Positions 49,692 to 59,276 are shown, counted from the stretch's first letter. The stretch: 64,000 nt of DNA from Bacteroidota bacterium (GCA_040388375.1 JAZKBU010000003.1:62001-126000); one strand, 5' to 3'. Made by a program: numbers and translations. Notes: a model not told the origin generated them from the sequence alone.

Positions 49692-51017
49692 ATGAAAAGA
49701 ATAATTTTACTGTACGCATTTGTGCAAATGATTCAACTAAATGTAAAAGCTCAGATGGTTTCAGATTCTGTGTTTATGGGCCCAAGTTACCGTAACGAAG
49801 TTTATTACAGTTTACAAAAAGGAATGGTTGACACCGTGGAAATTAAAACATGGGATTTGGCTTTTTCAACTGTAGGAAGTTTCGATCAACAATTTTTTAC
49901 CATACAAGCAAACCATAGCAATGGCGTTAGAGTTTATAAATACCCTAAAAGTGATATTACAGGTTGGGCTGCTTTTGATACAACAGGCTGGCAAGGTTGG
50001 AGAAATTTATGGAATACCGATACCAGTTGGTCACACGGTGCATTTAATTTAAATCCTGAAAACCACCCGGTATACTCATGGGGTACTTACACCAACTCAG
50101 GCGAAATAACAGGTGATTCACTTTACTTAATTGGTTACGCGAGTTCAACAAATCCGGTACCTACCACATTTAAAAAATTATGGATTGTACAACGTAAATC
50201 ATCATCAGGTATTAGAACATGGGAATTCAGATATGCTAACTTAAATGGAACAGCTGATACAACCATTACTTTAAACGATGCGCAATATGCCAACAAATAT
50301 TTTGCTTATTATAATTTAAAAACCAATACAGCTCTTAACAGAGAACCGGTAAACACCAGTTGGGATATTGTATTTACAAGATACTTTGGTGCACAAAACT
50401 CGCCAACAACTCCTTACTACCAGGTAACAGGTGTATTACAAAACAGAAAAGTTCAGGTAATAAAAGAAACCAGTACTGCTGTAGATAATATGGTTAATCC
50501 TTTAAGAGATGACTCACGTTTTGCCGCTTCAAACATGTCGACCATTGGTTGGAATTGGAAAGCATTAGATGCTAATTTTGCTTATTACATGGAAGATTCA
50601 ACAGCCTTTTTTATTAAAGTAGATTCGGCAGTTACCAATGGAAATGTAAATACAAAAATTTATAAATTAGTGTTTACAGGATTTGCCGGTAGCTCAACAG
50701 GAAAAGTAGCATTTGGCAAAAAACTAATTTCAAACTTTACTACATCAGTTAACGAAGTAGCGTCAAAAAATATAAATATTACTGCATTCCCTAACCCAGT
50801 TTCGCAAACATTAACTGTATTGTTTGATACCGAAAATAGCAATGAAGCAACTGTGTCGTTAAAAGATGTTACTGGTAAAAATGTAATGCTTAAAACCATA
50901 ACTGCAAAAGGATTCAGCAAGTACGAGTTAGATGTAACCACATTAACTAAAGGTGTTTATATTTTAAATGTAAATACTGAAAATGCCAGAGGCGTTCAAA
51001 AAATAATTGTTGACTAA
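49692..51017 (+). CDS. HmuY-like protein with T9SS sorting domain
   Basis: 441 residues. Signal peptide (LLYAFVQMIQLNVKAQ). The start RNEVYYSLQKGMVDTVEIKTWDLAFSTVG and the later SWDIVFTRYFGAQNSPTTPYYQVTGVL match HmuY-type haem-binding proteins. From about 360, FPNPVSQTLTVLFDTENS ... TTLTKGVYILNVNTENARGVQKIIVD is a type A T9SS sorting domain. It should capture haem at the surface after T9SS export. First gene of the operon; the TonB receptor starts 22 bases later with GTG. Confidence 0.78.
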   Translation: MKRIILLYAFVQMIQLNVKAQMVSDSVFMGPSYRNEVYYSLQKGMVDTVEIKTWDLAFSTVGSFDQQFFTIQANHSNGVRVYKYPKSDITGWAAFDTTGWQGWRNLWNTDTSWSHGAFNLNPENHPVYSWGTYTNSGEITGDSLYLIGYASSTNPVPTTFKKLWIVQRKSSSGIRTWEFRYANLNGTADTTITLNDAQYANKYFAYYNLKTNTALNREPVNTSWDIVFTRYFGAQNSPTTPYYQVTGVLQNRKVQVIKETSTAVDNMVNPLRDDSRFAASNMSTIGWNWKALDANFAYYMEDSTAFFIKVDSAVTNGNVNTKIYKLVFTGFAGSSTGKVAFGKKLISNFTTSVNEVASKNINITAFPNPVSQTLTVLFDTENSNEATVSLKDVTGKNVMLKTITAKGFSKYELDVTTLTKGVYILNVNTENARGVQKIIVD

Positions 51018-51039
51018 TTTTATTTAGCAAACTACGCGA

Positions 51040-53298
51040 GTGATTAGAAAGATAAAACTGCAAGTAGTAAATAGCAGTTTTTTCATAAACTTTATATTAG
51101 CTGTTGTTCTGGTTTTTGTGCAAGCACAATTAATAGGGCAACAGCGTATAAAGATTACCAATGAAAAAAACGAGGCTATTGATGAAGCAATAGTTGCGTT
51201 TTTTCCTGTGGGTAATAGCGCCAGACAAAAAATGGCCGTTACCAATAATAAAGGTGAGGTATTCATCAAATCAAAAGAGAAAATAGTTTTTACCGTTTCA
51301 AAGGTTGGCTTTGAAAACCTAAGCGATACCATTGAAACCGGGCAGACAAAAACCTATATCATAAAACGAAACAATACCAATTTTAAGGATGTAGTTATTA
51401 CCGGTCAGTTTGAGCAGAATACGATTGACAAATCAGTTCAGAAAGTTAAAATAATTGACCGCAAAAGAATTGAACAACAAGGGGCTGTTAATTTAAAAGA
51501 TGTGCTCAGCAACGAACTTAATATTAGAATAACGCAAGATGGCGTTTTAGGAACCCAAATGAATATGATGGGGCTTGACGGACAGAATGTAAAAATTTTA
51601 ATAGATGGAGTGCCCGTATTGGGGCGTTTAGATGGCAATATAGATATCAGCCAAATAAACCTGAACAATGTAGAAAGAATAGAAATAGTAGAAGGGCCAA
51701 TGAGTGTAATATATGGAACCGATGCCTTAGGCGGAGTTATAAATATTATTACCAAAAAAGCCAATGACCGTAAATACAGTTTAAATGCAAATATTTACAA
51801 CGAGTCAGTAGGTACTTATAATGCCGATGCAAATGTTGGATTCAATATAAAAAAAATACAGGTTGCAATTGGTGGCGGGCGTAATTATTTTGATGGTTTT
51901 TCACGCGTTGAAAATGACTCCATACGACAACTTGAATGGAAACCCAAAGAACAGTATTTTTTTAATGGAGAAATAAAGTACAGTTATAAGAACCAAATTC
52001 ACAGGTTTACTACACAATACTTTAACGAGCTCATTAAAAGTAAAGCCAACCCCACCATAACACCCTATTCAATTAGTGCGCTTGACGATTATTTTATAAC
52101 TAACCGAACAACAAATACACTTTATTCCGATTTCTTTTTCAGCAATAAAGCTACCCTGACTTTAATAAACTCGTTTGGGACTTTTGAACGAAATAAAATA
52201 AGGTACGTTAAGAATTTAGTAACAGGTGAAAATAAAATTACACCCAATGCAAGCGACCACGATACCAGTAAATTTAACCTTGTATTACTAAGAGGTACAT
52301 ACACCACCAGAACCAATTCTATATTTAACTCACAATTGGGTTACGATATAAACCTAGAAACCGGTTATGGCAAAAAATTAGAAAACAATACCCAAAACAT
52401 TGGTGATTATGCACTGTTTTATATTTCAGATATAAAGGCCACCAAGAAATTAAACATCAGGCAGGGAGTAAGGTTTATATACAATACCCGCTACGGCGCA
52501 CCCGTAGTCCCTAACTTTAATATAAAATACGACTTAACAAAAAACCTGTTTTTACGAGCTAGCTATTCGCAAGGTTTCAGAGCTCCTTCATTAAAAGAAT
52601 TGAGTTTACTTTTTGTTGATGTAAACCACAATATAAGAGGCAACAAAGATTTAAAGGCCGAAACATCCAATAATTTTTTAGCCTCCCTCAGCTACAATTA
52701 CCAGTACAAAAAATTAATAACAAAGTCAGATGTATCAATATTTTATAACGATATAAAAGACCTAATCAGTTTAGCAATAGTAGATCCCGTTAATCAGTTA
52801 TATAGCTATGTAAATATTGAAAAATACAAAACATTGGGATTAAATTTTAATAGCCAGATAACTATAAAAAATATACAGTTTAACTTAGGCTATGGTAGAA
52901 TTGGACGATATAACCAATTAAGCAGTAGCAATAATATAAGCGAATTTTCCTACACCAATGAATACAGACTTAATACTACCTACAGCATAAAAAAATGGGC
53001 GACTGATGTAAACCTGTTTTATAAATACAATGGTAGACTACCCGGTTTTGGTTTAGATGCAGACAATAACATTATACAAACCTTTGTGAGTGATTACTCT
53101 ATGGTAGATGGCAGTATTAGTAAATCATTTTATAAGAACAAACTCGTTATCATTTTCGGTGTAAAAAACATTTTGGACGTGACCAATATTTCTGTTAATT
53201 CAAGCAGCGCTACTCACAGTTCAAACAGCAATAATATGCCCACAGCCATGGGAAGATTTTACTTTACCTCAATTAGATTCAGCATTGAAAAAATTTAA
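51040..53298 (+). CDS. TonB-dependent receptor, probable haem receptor
   Basis: 752 residues from a GTG start; no ATG precedes the signal peptide (FFINFILAVVLVFVQA). A carboxypeptidase-regulatory-like domain (about 35-110) precedes the plug (VNLKDVLSNELNIRITQDGVLG ... LIDGVPVLGR ... IEIVEGPMSVIYGTDALGGVINIITKK) and a barrel ending in FYFTSIRFSIEKI. It moves a ligand through the outer membrane using TonB energy. Its HmuY-like neighbours on both sides suggest haem. The next gene starts inside its 3' end (14-base overlap). Confidence 0.88.
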   Translation: MIRKIKLQVVNSSFFINFILAVVLVFVQAQLIGQQRIKITNEKNEAIDEAIVAFFPVGNSARQKMAVTNNKGEVFIKSKEKIVFTVSKVGFENLSDTIETGQTKTYIIKRNNTNFKDVVITGQFEQNTIDKSVQKVKIIDRKRIEQQGAVNLKDVLSNELNIRITQDGVLGTQMNMMGLDGQNVKILIDGVPVLGRLDGNIDISQINLNNVERIEIVEGPMSVIYGTDALGGVINIITKKANDRKYSLNANIYNESVGTYNADANVGFNIKKIQVAIGGGRNYFDGFSRVENDSIRQLEWKPKEQYFFNGEIKYSYKNQIHRFTTQYFNELIKSKANPTITPYSISALDDYFITNRTTNTLYSDFFFSNKATLTLINSFGTFERNKIRYVKNLVTGENKITPNASDHDTSKFNLVLLRGTYTTRTNSIFNSQLGYDINLETGYGKKLENNTQNIGDYALFYISDIKATKKLNIRQGVRFIYNTRYGAPVVPNFNIKYDLTKNLFLRASYSQGFRAPSLKELSLLFVDVNHNIRGNKDLKAETSNNFLASLSYNYQYKKLITKSDVSIFYNDIKDLISLAIVDPVNQLYSYVNIEKYKTLGLNFNSQITIKNIQFNLGYGRIGRYNQLSSSNNISEFSYTNEYRLNTTYSIKKWATDVNLFYKYNGRLPGFGLDADNNIIQTFVSDYSMVDGSISKSFYKNKLVIIFGVKNILDVTNISVNSSSATHSSNSNNMPTAMGRFYFTSIRFSIEKI

Positions 53299-54265
53299 AC
53301 TAATATCATTCACCATTCTTTCATTGCTTCTGTTTTCATGCGAAAAAGAAGATATGTTATGGAAACTGCCACCTTCTGCCGGAACAGAAAAAGTAGAACG
53401 CGTTAGTATGGGCGAAAATTACGAAAAGGTAATTTTTTATAAGCTAAGCACCGGCCATAAAGAAATAAAAAATTTAAACGACTGGCATATTGCATTCAAC
53501 AATTATTCGAGTGAAATGTATGTTAGAATAAATGGCGGTGCCGATGTGCAAATATTTAACACATTTGATACCAGCTTCAACAAAAAATACAATGTGCCAC
53601 CGTTTTGGGATTGGGATAATCCCAATGGTAAAAAAGATTCAACAGCTGTTGGATGCTGGTTTGATACCATTAGTAGAAAATCACTTATGAATGTATATAT
53701 AATTGATTTAGGTAAATCAGTTATGCCCAGGTATAAAAAAATTCAATTTATGGGCGCTTCACCAAATAACTATTCAATCAGATATGCTAACTTAGATAAC
53801 TTCAATGAAGTGCAGATTGATTTTAAAAGAAGCCTCAGTACAAATTTTACCTATTGTAATTTACTCAAAAATGATACGAGTAATTTTGAACCCGATTTTC
53901 ACGAGTGGGATTTTGTTTTTACCCGTTACCGCCATGTTTATTACGATTTAGAGCCTATAACACCCTATTACGTAACAGGCGTATTAACCAATCCAACAAA
54001 CACCCTTGCAGCTAAAACCAGGAAAATAAAGTTTGAAGATATTAACATCAGTAATGTGCAACAGATTATGTTATCAGTCAATGAAGATGTAATTGGATTT
54101 GACTGGAAATTCTACGATTTAAACGCAGCAAAATATTTGGTTGATGATAAAACCACCTACATTATTAAAGATCAGGAAGGTTACTTATACAAACTAAAGT
54201 TTATAGATTTTTATGATGAAAATGGAGTGAAAGGAGCTCCACAATTTGTTTACAGCAGGTTATAA
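53285..54265 (+). CDS. HmuY-family haem-binding lipoprotein
   Basis: 326 residues from a TTG start that overlaps the receptor gene by 14 bases. Lipoprotein signal LLLFSC (Cys19). KVIFYKLSTGHKEIKNLNDWHIAFNNYSSEMYVRINGGADVQIF is the HmuY signature (F-Y-K-L ... W-H-I-A-F), and EWDFVFTRYRHVYYDLEPITPYYVTGVL repeats the block seen in the T9SS paralogue. Predicted to sit on the outer leaflet and pass haem to the TonB receptor. Overlap means coupled translation. Confidence 0.8.
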   Translation: MKKFKLISFTILSLLLFSCEKEDMLWKLPPSAGTEKVERVSMGENYEKVIFYKLSTGHKEIKNLNDWHIAFNNYSSEMYVRINGGADVQIFNTFDTSFNKKYNVPPFWDWDNPNGKKDSTAVGCWFDTISRKSLMNVYIIDLGKSVMPRYKKIQFMGASPNNYSIRYANLDNFNEVQIDFKRSLSTNFTYCNLLKNDTSNFEPDFHEWDFVFTRYRHVYYDLEPITPYYVTGVLTNPTNTLAAKTRKIKFEDINISNVQQIMLSVNEDVIGFDWKFYDLNAAKYLVDDKTTYIIKDQEGYLYKLKFIDFYDENGVKGAPQFVYSRL

Positions 54266-54272
54266 ATAAATT

Positions 54273-54605
54273 ATGTGTTCACCAATTAAATTAAAACATA
54301 ACCAGTATGGATATATTTCGTGGTGTAGCGAATGTAATAATATAAATATAGCCTTTCATACCATACTGTTTTCGCTTAATACAAGCCAGTTTGAAAACTT
54401 TTCATCCATATTAAATAACGATGTAAATAATACCGAGAAGTGCAACCAGAATACAGAGAAATCGTTTTTATACAATACAGATAGTTTAAATGTAAATATT
54501 ATTTTAAACTATATAGAACTGGTTCAGTTAGCTGAACTGGTTGCAGACTCATTACTACTATACAGGTCCTTACAATTAATTAAAGAAATATCACAAAACA
54601 TATGA
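54273..54605 (+). CDS. DUF6686 family protein
   Basis: 110 residues, no signal peptide. The start MCSPIKLKHNQYGYISWCSECNNINIAF has three cysteines in a CxxC-like context, with the later two in WCSEC, and the remainder is helical (LNYIELVQLAELVADSLLL). I believe this is DUF6686, a small Bacteroidota family often downstream of haem-uptake genes; it may bind metal. It starts 7 bases after the HmuY lipoprotein stop, and its TGA overlaps the start of the next gene. Confidence 0.6.
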   Translation: MCSPIKLKHNQYGYISWCSECNNINIAFHTILFSLNTSQFENFSSILNNDVNNTEKCNQNTEKSFLYNTDSLNVNIILNYIELVQLAELVADSLLLYRSLQLIKEISQNI

Positions 54606-56074
54606 AAAGAATACAACTAATAATAATTTTACTTTTAATAAATACAGTTATACATGCCCAATGGATTACCCAAACCAGTGGCACTACCAGTTCACTATGG
54701 GGAAGCTACTTTTTTAGTAATGATACCGGTTTTGTAGTAGGCAATGGTCCTGCTATTTTAAGCACTACAAACGGAGGAAATACATGGAATACCATTGCAC
54801 CACCAGCCGGAGTTACACAAGGCTTACGCGGTGTTAACTTTACAGATTTTGTTACGGGTTATGCCGTTGGAACAAGCGGACGAATATTAAAGACACGTAA
54901 CAGAGGCGTAAGCTGGGATACATTAACAAGACCAACTACCGCAGGACTTTTATGCGTAAATTTTATAAGTGATACCGTTGGTTTTATAGGTGGAGGTGGA
55001 AGTTCAGGTAGTGGTATTTGGCGCACGGCTGATAGTGCCAATTCATGGACATTTTTTAGTGCAGGTGGTAGCTTTTCTATTTTCGATATTAAGTTTACCA
55101 ACAGCAAGAAAATTGGTTATGCATGTGGTGTTGGCGGTGTAATTATGAAAACTTCAGATACAGGCACTACATGGAGTACCATAGTAAGTGGTGCATCAGG
55201 TAGCGGAACCATTACATTAACATCAGTAGCCATATTAAACGATAGCACTGCATTTGTATGCGGACAAACGGGAAACATCAGGAAAACAACCAATGGTGGA
55301 GCCACGTGGATTGGTTTAAATTCAGGAACAACAACCTATTTAAATGCTATTCAGTTTATAAACGACAGTGTAGGTTATGCTGCCGGTCAAAGTGGTTTAT
55401 TAATTAAAACAACCGATGGTGGTATAACATGGAGCACTGTAACTACCAGTGTAACCACTTCCATTCAAAAAATATTTTTCACACCCAATTACAATGCCTA
55501 TTTATTATTATCAAATGGAAGTATTTTAAAATCAAGTACTACGTTACCTGTAAAATTAGTGAGTTTTACCCTTAACCAAAAAGACAATTACAATGAGTTA
55601 GTATGGTTAACGGCACAAGAAGTAAATGCTAATAGGTTTGAAATAGAACAACAGATAGATGCCTACAACTGGACTAAAATTGGAACGGTAGAAGCAAGCA
55701 ATAATAGCAGCAAATTAGTACGGTATAATTTTGAATGTAATAAGTCTGTAAATAAAAATGCACAAAATTACTATCGCTTAAAAATAATTGACAATGACGG
55801 TACTTTTGCCTACTCAAAAATTCTAGCTACTCGAAATAGCGTTGAATCAAGCATGAAAGTGAGTCCCAATCCATTAACAGGGAATACCATTTACATAGAA
55901 TCAGCTGATAATTTTGAAACTAAGTATTTTGAATTGTATAACAACCAAGGAGTATTAGTGCAAGTATTAGAAACAAAAGACAATAAAGGAATGATAGACA
56001 ATCTTTCAAATGGAATTTATTTCTTAATTAATAAAAATACAGGAGCATCATATAAACTATATATAAATAACTAA
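54602..56074 (+). CDS. T9SS-exported YCF48-like propeller protein
   Basis: 490 residues. Signal IIILLLINTVIHAQ. Repeated YCF48/BNR-type blades (DTGFVVGNGPAILSTTNGGNTWNTI, TVGFIGGGGSSGSGIWRTADSANSW, TAFVCGQTGNIRKTTNGGATW) fill residues 20-310, the common VKLVSFTLNQKDNYNELVWLTAQE module follows, and the end VSPNPLTGNTIYIES ... GIYFLINKNTGASYKLYINN is a type A sorting domain. Probably a surface propeller. It overlaps DUF6686 by 4 bases, so it may be the last gene of the haem operon; its link to haem is not clear. Confidence 0.8.
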   Translation: MKRIQLIIILLLINTVIHAQWITQTSGTTSSLWGSYFFSNDTGFVVGNGPAILSTTNGGNTWNTIAPPAGVTQGLRGVNFTDFVTGYAVGTSGRILKTRNRGVSWDTLTRPTTAGLLCVNFISDTVGFIGGGGSSGSGIWRTADSANSWTFFSAGGSFSIFDIKFTNSKKIGYACGVGGVIMKTSDTGTTWSTIVSGASGSGTITLTSVAILNDSTAFVCGQTGNIRKTTNGGATWIGLNSGTTTYLNAIQFINDSVGYAAGQSGLLIKTTDGGITWSTVTTSVTTSIQKIFFTPNYNAYLLLSNGSILKSSTTLPVKLVSFTLNQKDNYNELVWLTAQEVNANRFEIEQQIDAYNWTKIGTVEASNNSSKLVRYNFECNKSVNKNAQNYYRLKIIDNDGTFAYSKILATRNSVESSMKVSPNPLTGNTIYIESADNFETKYFELYNNQGVLVQVLETKDNKGMIDNLSNGIYFLINKNTGASYKLYINN

Positions 56075-56076
56075 GC

Positions 56077-56126
56077 CCACTATATTGGTATTGAAATCGT
56101 TTATATTATTTCAATACCAATGGTGG
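56077..56126 (+). other. Strong hairpin without T run
   Basis: A 14-pair perfect stem (ATTGGTATTGAAAT at 56084-56097 against ATTTCAATACCAAT at 56108-56121, 10-base loop), extended by CCAC/GTGG. No T run follows, so it is a poor intrinsic terminator; it ends 13 bases before the next start codon and could act on translation or message stability. Confidence 0.6.
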
Positions 56127-56139
56127 CACAAATTACTAC

Positions 56140-57189
56140 ATGAAAAAAATGAATATAAAAATAACCTTACTACTGATTTTTTCTTCGCAATTACTGTTTG
56201 CACAAACCAAAGAAAAACATTTAAAAAACTTAACCCAATTAACTTTTGGTGGCGACAATGCCGAAGCTTACTGGAGTTTTGATAACAAACAATTAAGCTT
56301 TCAAAGCAATAACAAAGCTTGGGGTTTACAGTGCGATCAAATATTTAATTTAGACATAAAAAAAGCCGTAAAGGATACCACTTATAAACCAACTTTAATA
56401 AGCACAGGTACGGGTAGAACCACCTGTAGTTATTTTATGCCCGGCAATAAGTCAATTATTTTTGCTTCAACCCATTTAGCCGGAAAAGAGTGTCCACCGG
56501 ATCCACCCAAAGGCGAAAGATATTTATGGGCCATATACGAAAGCTTCGATATTTTTGTATCCAACTTAAAGGGTGAAATTATAAGCCAGTTAACCAATAC
56601 GCCCGGCTATGATGCAGAAGCAACCGTTTCGCCCAAAGGTGATAAAATAGTTTTTACCAGCACACGCAGTGGCGATTTAGAATTATGGATTATGGACATT
56701 GATGGCAAAAACCAAAAGCAAATTACCTTTGGTTTAGGTTATGATGGAGGCGCTTTCTTTTCGCCTGATGGAAAACAATTAGTGTTCAGAGCTTCACGTC
56801 CACAAACCGAAGCTGAGATAAAAGAATATAAAGACTATCTAGCCAAAGGACTTGTGGCACCTACCAACATGGAAATATATACCTGCAATATAGATGGCAG
56901 CCAAATGAAACAAATTACCCATTTAGGTAAAGCCAATTGGGCTCCGTTCTTTCACCCTGGGGGTAAAAAAATAATATTCTCCAGTAACCATCATTCACCA
57001 AGAGGGTACGATTTTCAATTATACATGATAGATACTGAAGGTAATAACTTAGAAAAAATTACTGGTGAAAGTTTATTCAATGCTTTCCCCATGTTTTCTC
57101 CCGATGGTAAAAAAATAGTGTTTTCATCAAACAGAAATAACCACGGTACCCGCGACACCAATTTGTTTATTGCAGATTGGGAAGAATAG
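56140..57189 (+). CDS. TolB/PD40-type beta-propeller protein
   Basis: 349 residues with a signal peptide (ITLLLIFSSQLLFAQ). Six or so PD40-type blades: LTQLTFGGDNAEAYWSFDNKQLSFQSNN, YDAEATVSPKGDKIVFTSTRSG, LELWIMDIDGKNQKQITFGLGYDGGAFFSPDGKQLVF, and two more to the C-terminus. Such periplasmic propellers bind partner proteins. No catalytic domain is attached. It precedes the M28 peptidase gene by 38 bases and may be cotranscribed. Confidence 0.8.
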   Translation: MKKMNIKITLLLIFSSQLLFAQTKEKHLKNLTQLTFGGDNAEAYWSFDNKQLSFQSNNKAWGLQCDQIFNLDIKKAVKDTTYKPTLISTGTGRTTCSYFMPGNKSIIFASTHLAGKECPPDPPKGERYLWAIYESFDIFVSNLKGEIISQLTNTPGYDAEATVSPKGDKIVFTSTRSGDLELWIMDIDGKNQKQITFGLGYDGGAFFSPDGKQLVFRASRPQTEAEIKEYKDYLAKGLVAPTNMEIYTCNIDGSQMKQITHLGKANWAPFFHPGGKKIIFSSNHHSPRGYDFQLYMIDTEGNNLEKITGESLFNAFPMFSPDGKKIVFSSNRNNHGTRDTNLFIADWEE

Positions 57190-57227
57190 ATTGACGACAC
57201 TAAACCAAATCTCTAACCTCTAAATTT

Positions 57228-58451
57228 ATGAATAAAATTCTTTTACTATTAACTTTAACAACTTCATTTAAAATAAGCTCTGCCCAATTAATAACGGAAG
57301 CAAAAATAAAGAAGCATATAACGTATTTGGCCAGCGATAAATTGCAAGGGAGAGAGCCAGGAACAAAAGGAGAGCAATTAGCCTACCAATATATTCAAAA
57401 GCAATTTAAAAGAATGGATTTGCTTCCAAAAGGAAGCGATGGTTATTTACAAAACTTTACCTATAAAACATTAGCCAGTCCGCACGATACAATTGGATTA
57501 GGTAAACAAAAAAACGGAACCAACGTAGTTGCCTATTTAGATAACAATGCCAACTACACGATAGTAATAGGTGGACATTACGACCATTTAGGTTACGATG
57601 AGCATCCATCATCGTTAGATAAAAACAAAAAACTAATCCATAACGGAGCCGATGACAATGCCTCGGGAACAGCAGGTGTTATTGAGTTGGCTAATTATTT
57701 TGTAAACAATGATGTAAAAGAAAAATACAATTTTTTGTTCATCTGCTTTTCAGGTGAAGAAGATGGCTTAATAGGTTCCAAATACTATGTAAACAATCCT
57801 ACCATTGACTTAAATACCATTCAGTGTATGATAAACATGGATATGGTAGGCAGATTAAATGACAGCACCAAAAAAGTAATGGTATATGGCGTAGGAACAA
57901 GCCCAGGCTATAGCAATGCATTTGCTAATTTAACAACTCCGTTAACACTGGCTTTTGATTCGTCAGGCATTGGCCCTTCCGATCAAACATCGTTTTATTT
58001 AAAAGATATTCCCGCGTTACATTTCTTCACAGGCCAGCATTCAGATTACCATAAATCAAGCGATGATACCGAGAAAATAAATTATGCAGGAGAAAAATTA
58101 GTACTTGATTTAATAGCTGCGGTAACAGAAAAGTTAGCCGACCAACCCAAGCTAACTTTTACCAAAACCAAGCAACCAGAGCAACAAAGAGTAAGTTTTA
58201 AAGTAACATTGGGTATAATGCCCGACTATACTTTTGAAGGTATTGGCTTAAAGATAGATGCTGTAAATGAAGGTAAGCCAGCCGAAAAAGCAGGTTTGTT
58301 ATCAGGCGATATAATAACCGAAATGGGTGCTGTTAAAATCGAAAATATTTATGACTATATGAAAGCATTGGGCACCTTTAAAAAAGGCGAAACCAGTACC
58401 ATAGTTATAACCAGAAATAAAAACAAAATGCAGTTTAATTTAACGTTTTAA
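57228..58451 (+). CDS. M28-family zinc aminopeptidase with C-terminal PDZ domain
   Basis: 407 residues. Signal LLTLTTSFKISSAQ. The M28 metal site shows GGHYDH (His), GADDNASG (Asp), SGEEDGL (Glu-Glu), NMDMVG (Asp) and HSDYH (His), giving a two-zinc site. From about 335 a PDZ domain (EGKPAEKAGLLSGDIITEMGAVKIENIYDYMKAL) is fused. It should trim peptides in the periplasm. The response-regulator gene begins 1 base after its stop. Confidence 0.9.
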   Translation: MNKILLLLTLTTSFKISSAQLITEAKIKKHITYLASDKLQGREPGTKGEQLAYQYIQKQFKRMDLLPKGSDGYLQNFTYKTLASPHDTIGLGKQKNGTNVVAYLDNNANYTIVIGGHYDHLGYDEHPSSLDKNKKLIHNGADDNASGTAGVIELANYFVNNDVKEKYNFLFICFSGEEDGLIGSKYYVNNPTIDLNTIQCMINMDMVGRLNDSTKKVMVYGVGTSPGYSNAFANLTTPLTLAFDSSGIGPSDQTSFYLKDIPALHFFTGQHSDYHKSSDDTEKINYAGEKLVLDLIAAVTEKLADQPKLTFTKTKQPEQQRVSFKVTLGIMPDYTFEGIGLKIDAVNEGKPAEKAGLLSGDIITEMGAVKIENIYDYMKALGTFKKGETSTIVITRNKNKMQFNLTF

Positions 58452-58452
58452 G

Positions 58453-59154
58453 ATGAGAGCGGTAGAGCGTACCATTTTATTGGTTGAGGATGAAATTGGA
58501 TTAGCAGAAATACTCAAGTTTAATTTAGAGCAGGACGGTTTTCATATTACACTAGCACATGATGGATTAACAGCAACAGGTTTGTTAGCTACCCAAAAGT
58601 TCGACTTGGTTTTGTTAGATGTAATGTTGCCCGATAAAGATGGTTATGAAATTTGCAAACAGTTTAGAACAACAGATTTGCAAACACCCGTTGTTTTTAT
58701 TACGTCAAGAGGCTCAAGCATAGACAGAATTCATGGATTGCGATTAGGTGCCAACGATTATTTGGTAAAACCTTTTGAATACGATGAGTTACTGTTAAGA
58801 ATAAACAATTTACTGGTAAACAATATTTACAACAACAACGATACACAGTTTAAATTTGGCAAGTGTATTATTGATTTTGATAAAATGATAGCGGCTGATG
58901 CACGCGGTATCCAAATTACATTGTCAAAAATAGAATTTGAAATGATGAAATTCTTTGTGTTAAACAAAGACAAAGTAATTAGCCGGGACGAGATTTATAA
59001 AAATATTTGGGGATACAAAAAAAATGAAATTCCCAATTCCCGCACCCTCGATAATTTTATAGTCATGCTCAGGAAATACTTTGAAGTAGACCCTTCCAAC
59101 CCTAAGTTCATTGTTTCCATTAGAGGTTACGGTTATAAATTTAAAACAGACTAA
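58453..59154 (+). CDS. OmpR-family response regulator (no partner kinase nearby)
   Basis: 233 residues. Receiver 6-122 with Asp13-Glu14 in the acidic pocket, phospho-acceptor Asp56 (LLDVMLPDKDGYE) and LVKPFEYDELLLRI; winged-helix domain at 128-230 (ISRDEIYKNIWGYKKNEIPNSRTLDNFIVMLRKYF). The gene starts 1 base after the M28 stop, implying one transcript. No histidine kinase is within 5 kb, so the kinase is elsewhere. A terminator follows. Confidence 0.9.
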   Translation: MRAVERTILLVEDEIGLAEILKFNLEQDGFHITLAHDGLTATGLLATQKFDLVLLDVMLPDKDGYEICKQFRTTDLQTPVVFITSRGSSIDRIHGLRLGANDYLVKPFEYDELLLRINNLLVNNIYNNNDTQFKFGKCIIDFDKMIAADARGIQITLSKIEFEMMKFFVLNKDKVISRDEIYKNIWGYKKNEIPNSRTLDNFIVMLRKYFEVDPSNPKFIVSIRGYGYKFKTD

Positions 59155-59167
59155 CCAACCAAATTGC

Positions 59168-59196
59168 AAAGCCCATCTAGCCAGATGGGCTTTTTT
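59168..59196 (+). terminator. Rho-independent terminator
   Basis: AAAGCCCATCT / AGATGGGCTTT stem (11 pairs, 4-base loop) then TTTTTT; 13 bases after the response-regulator stop. Confidence 0.9.
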
Positions 59197-59276
59197 GTTA
59201 CTTTAATTTTATAATTGTCCGTTTGTGTAAACAAGCAAAAACAATCAAAAAGGAATAATTACTTTGGTGGCCTAAA

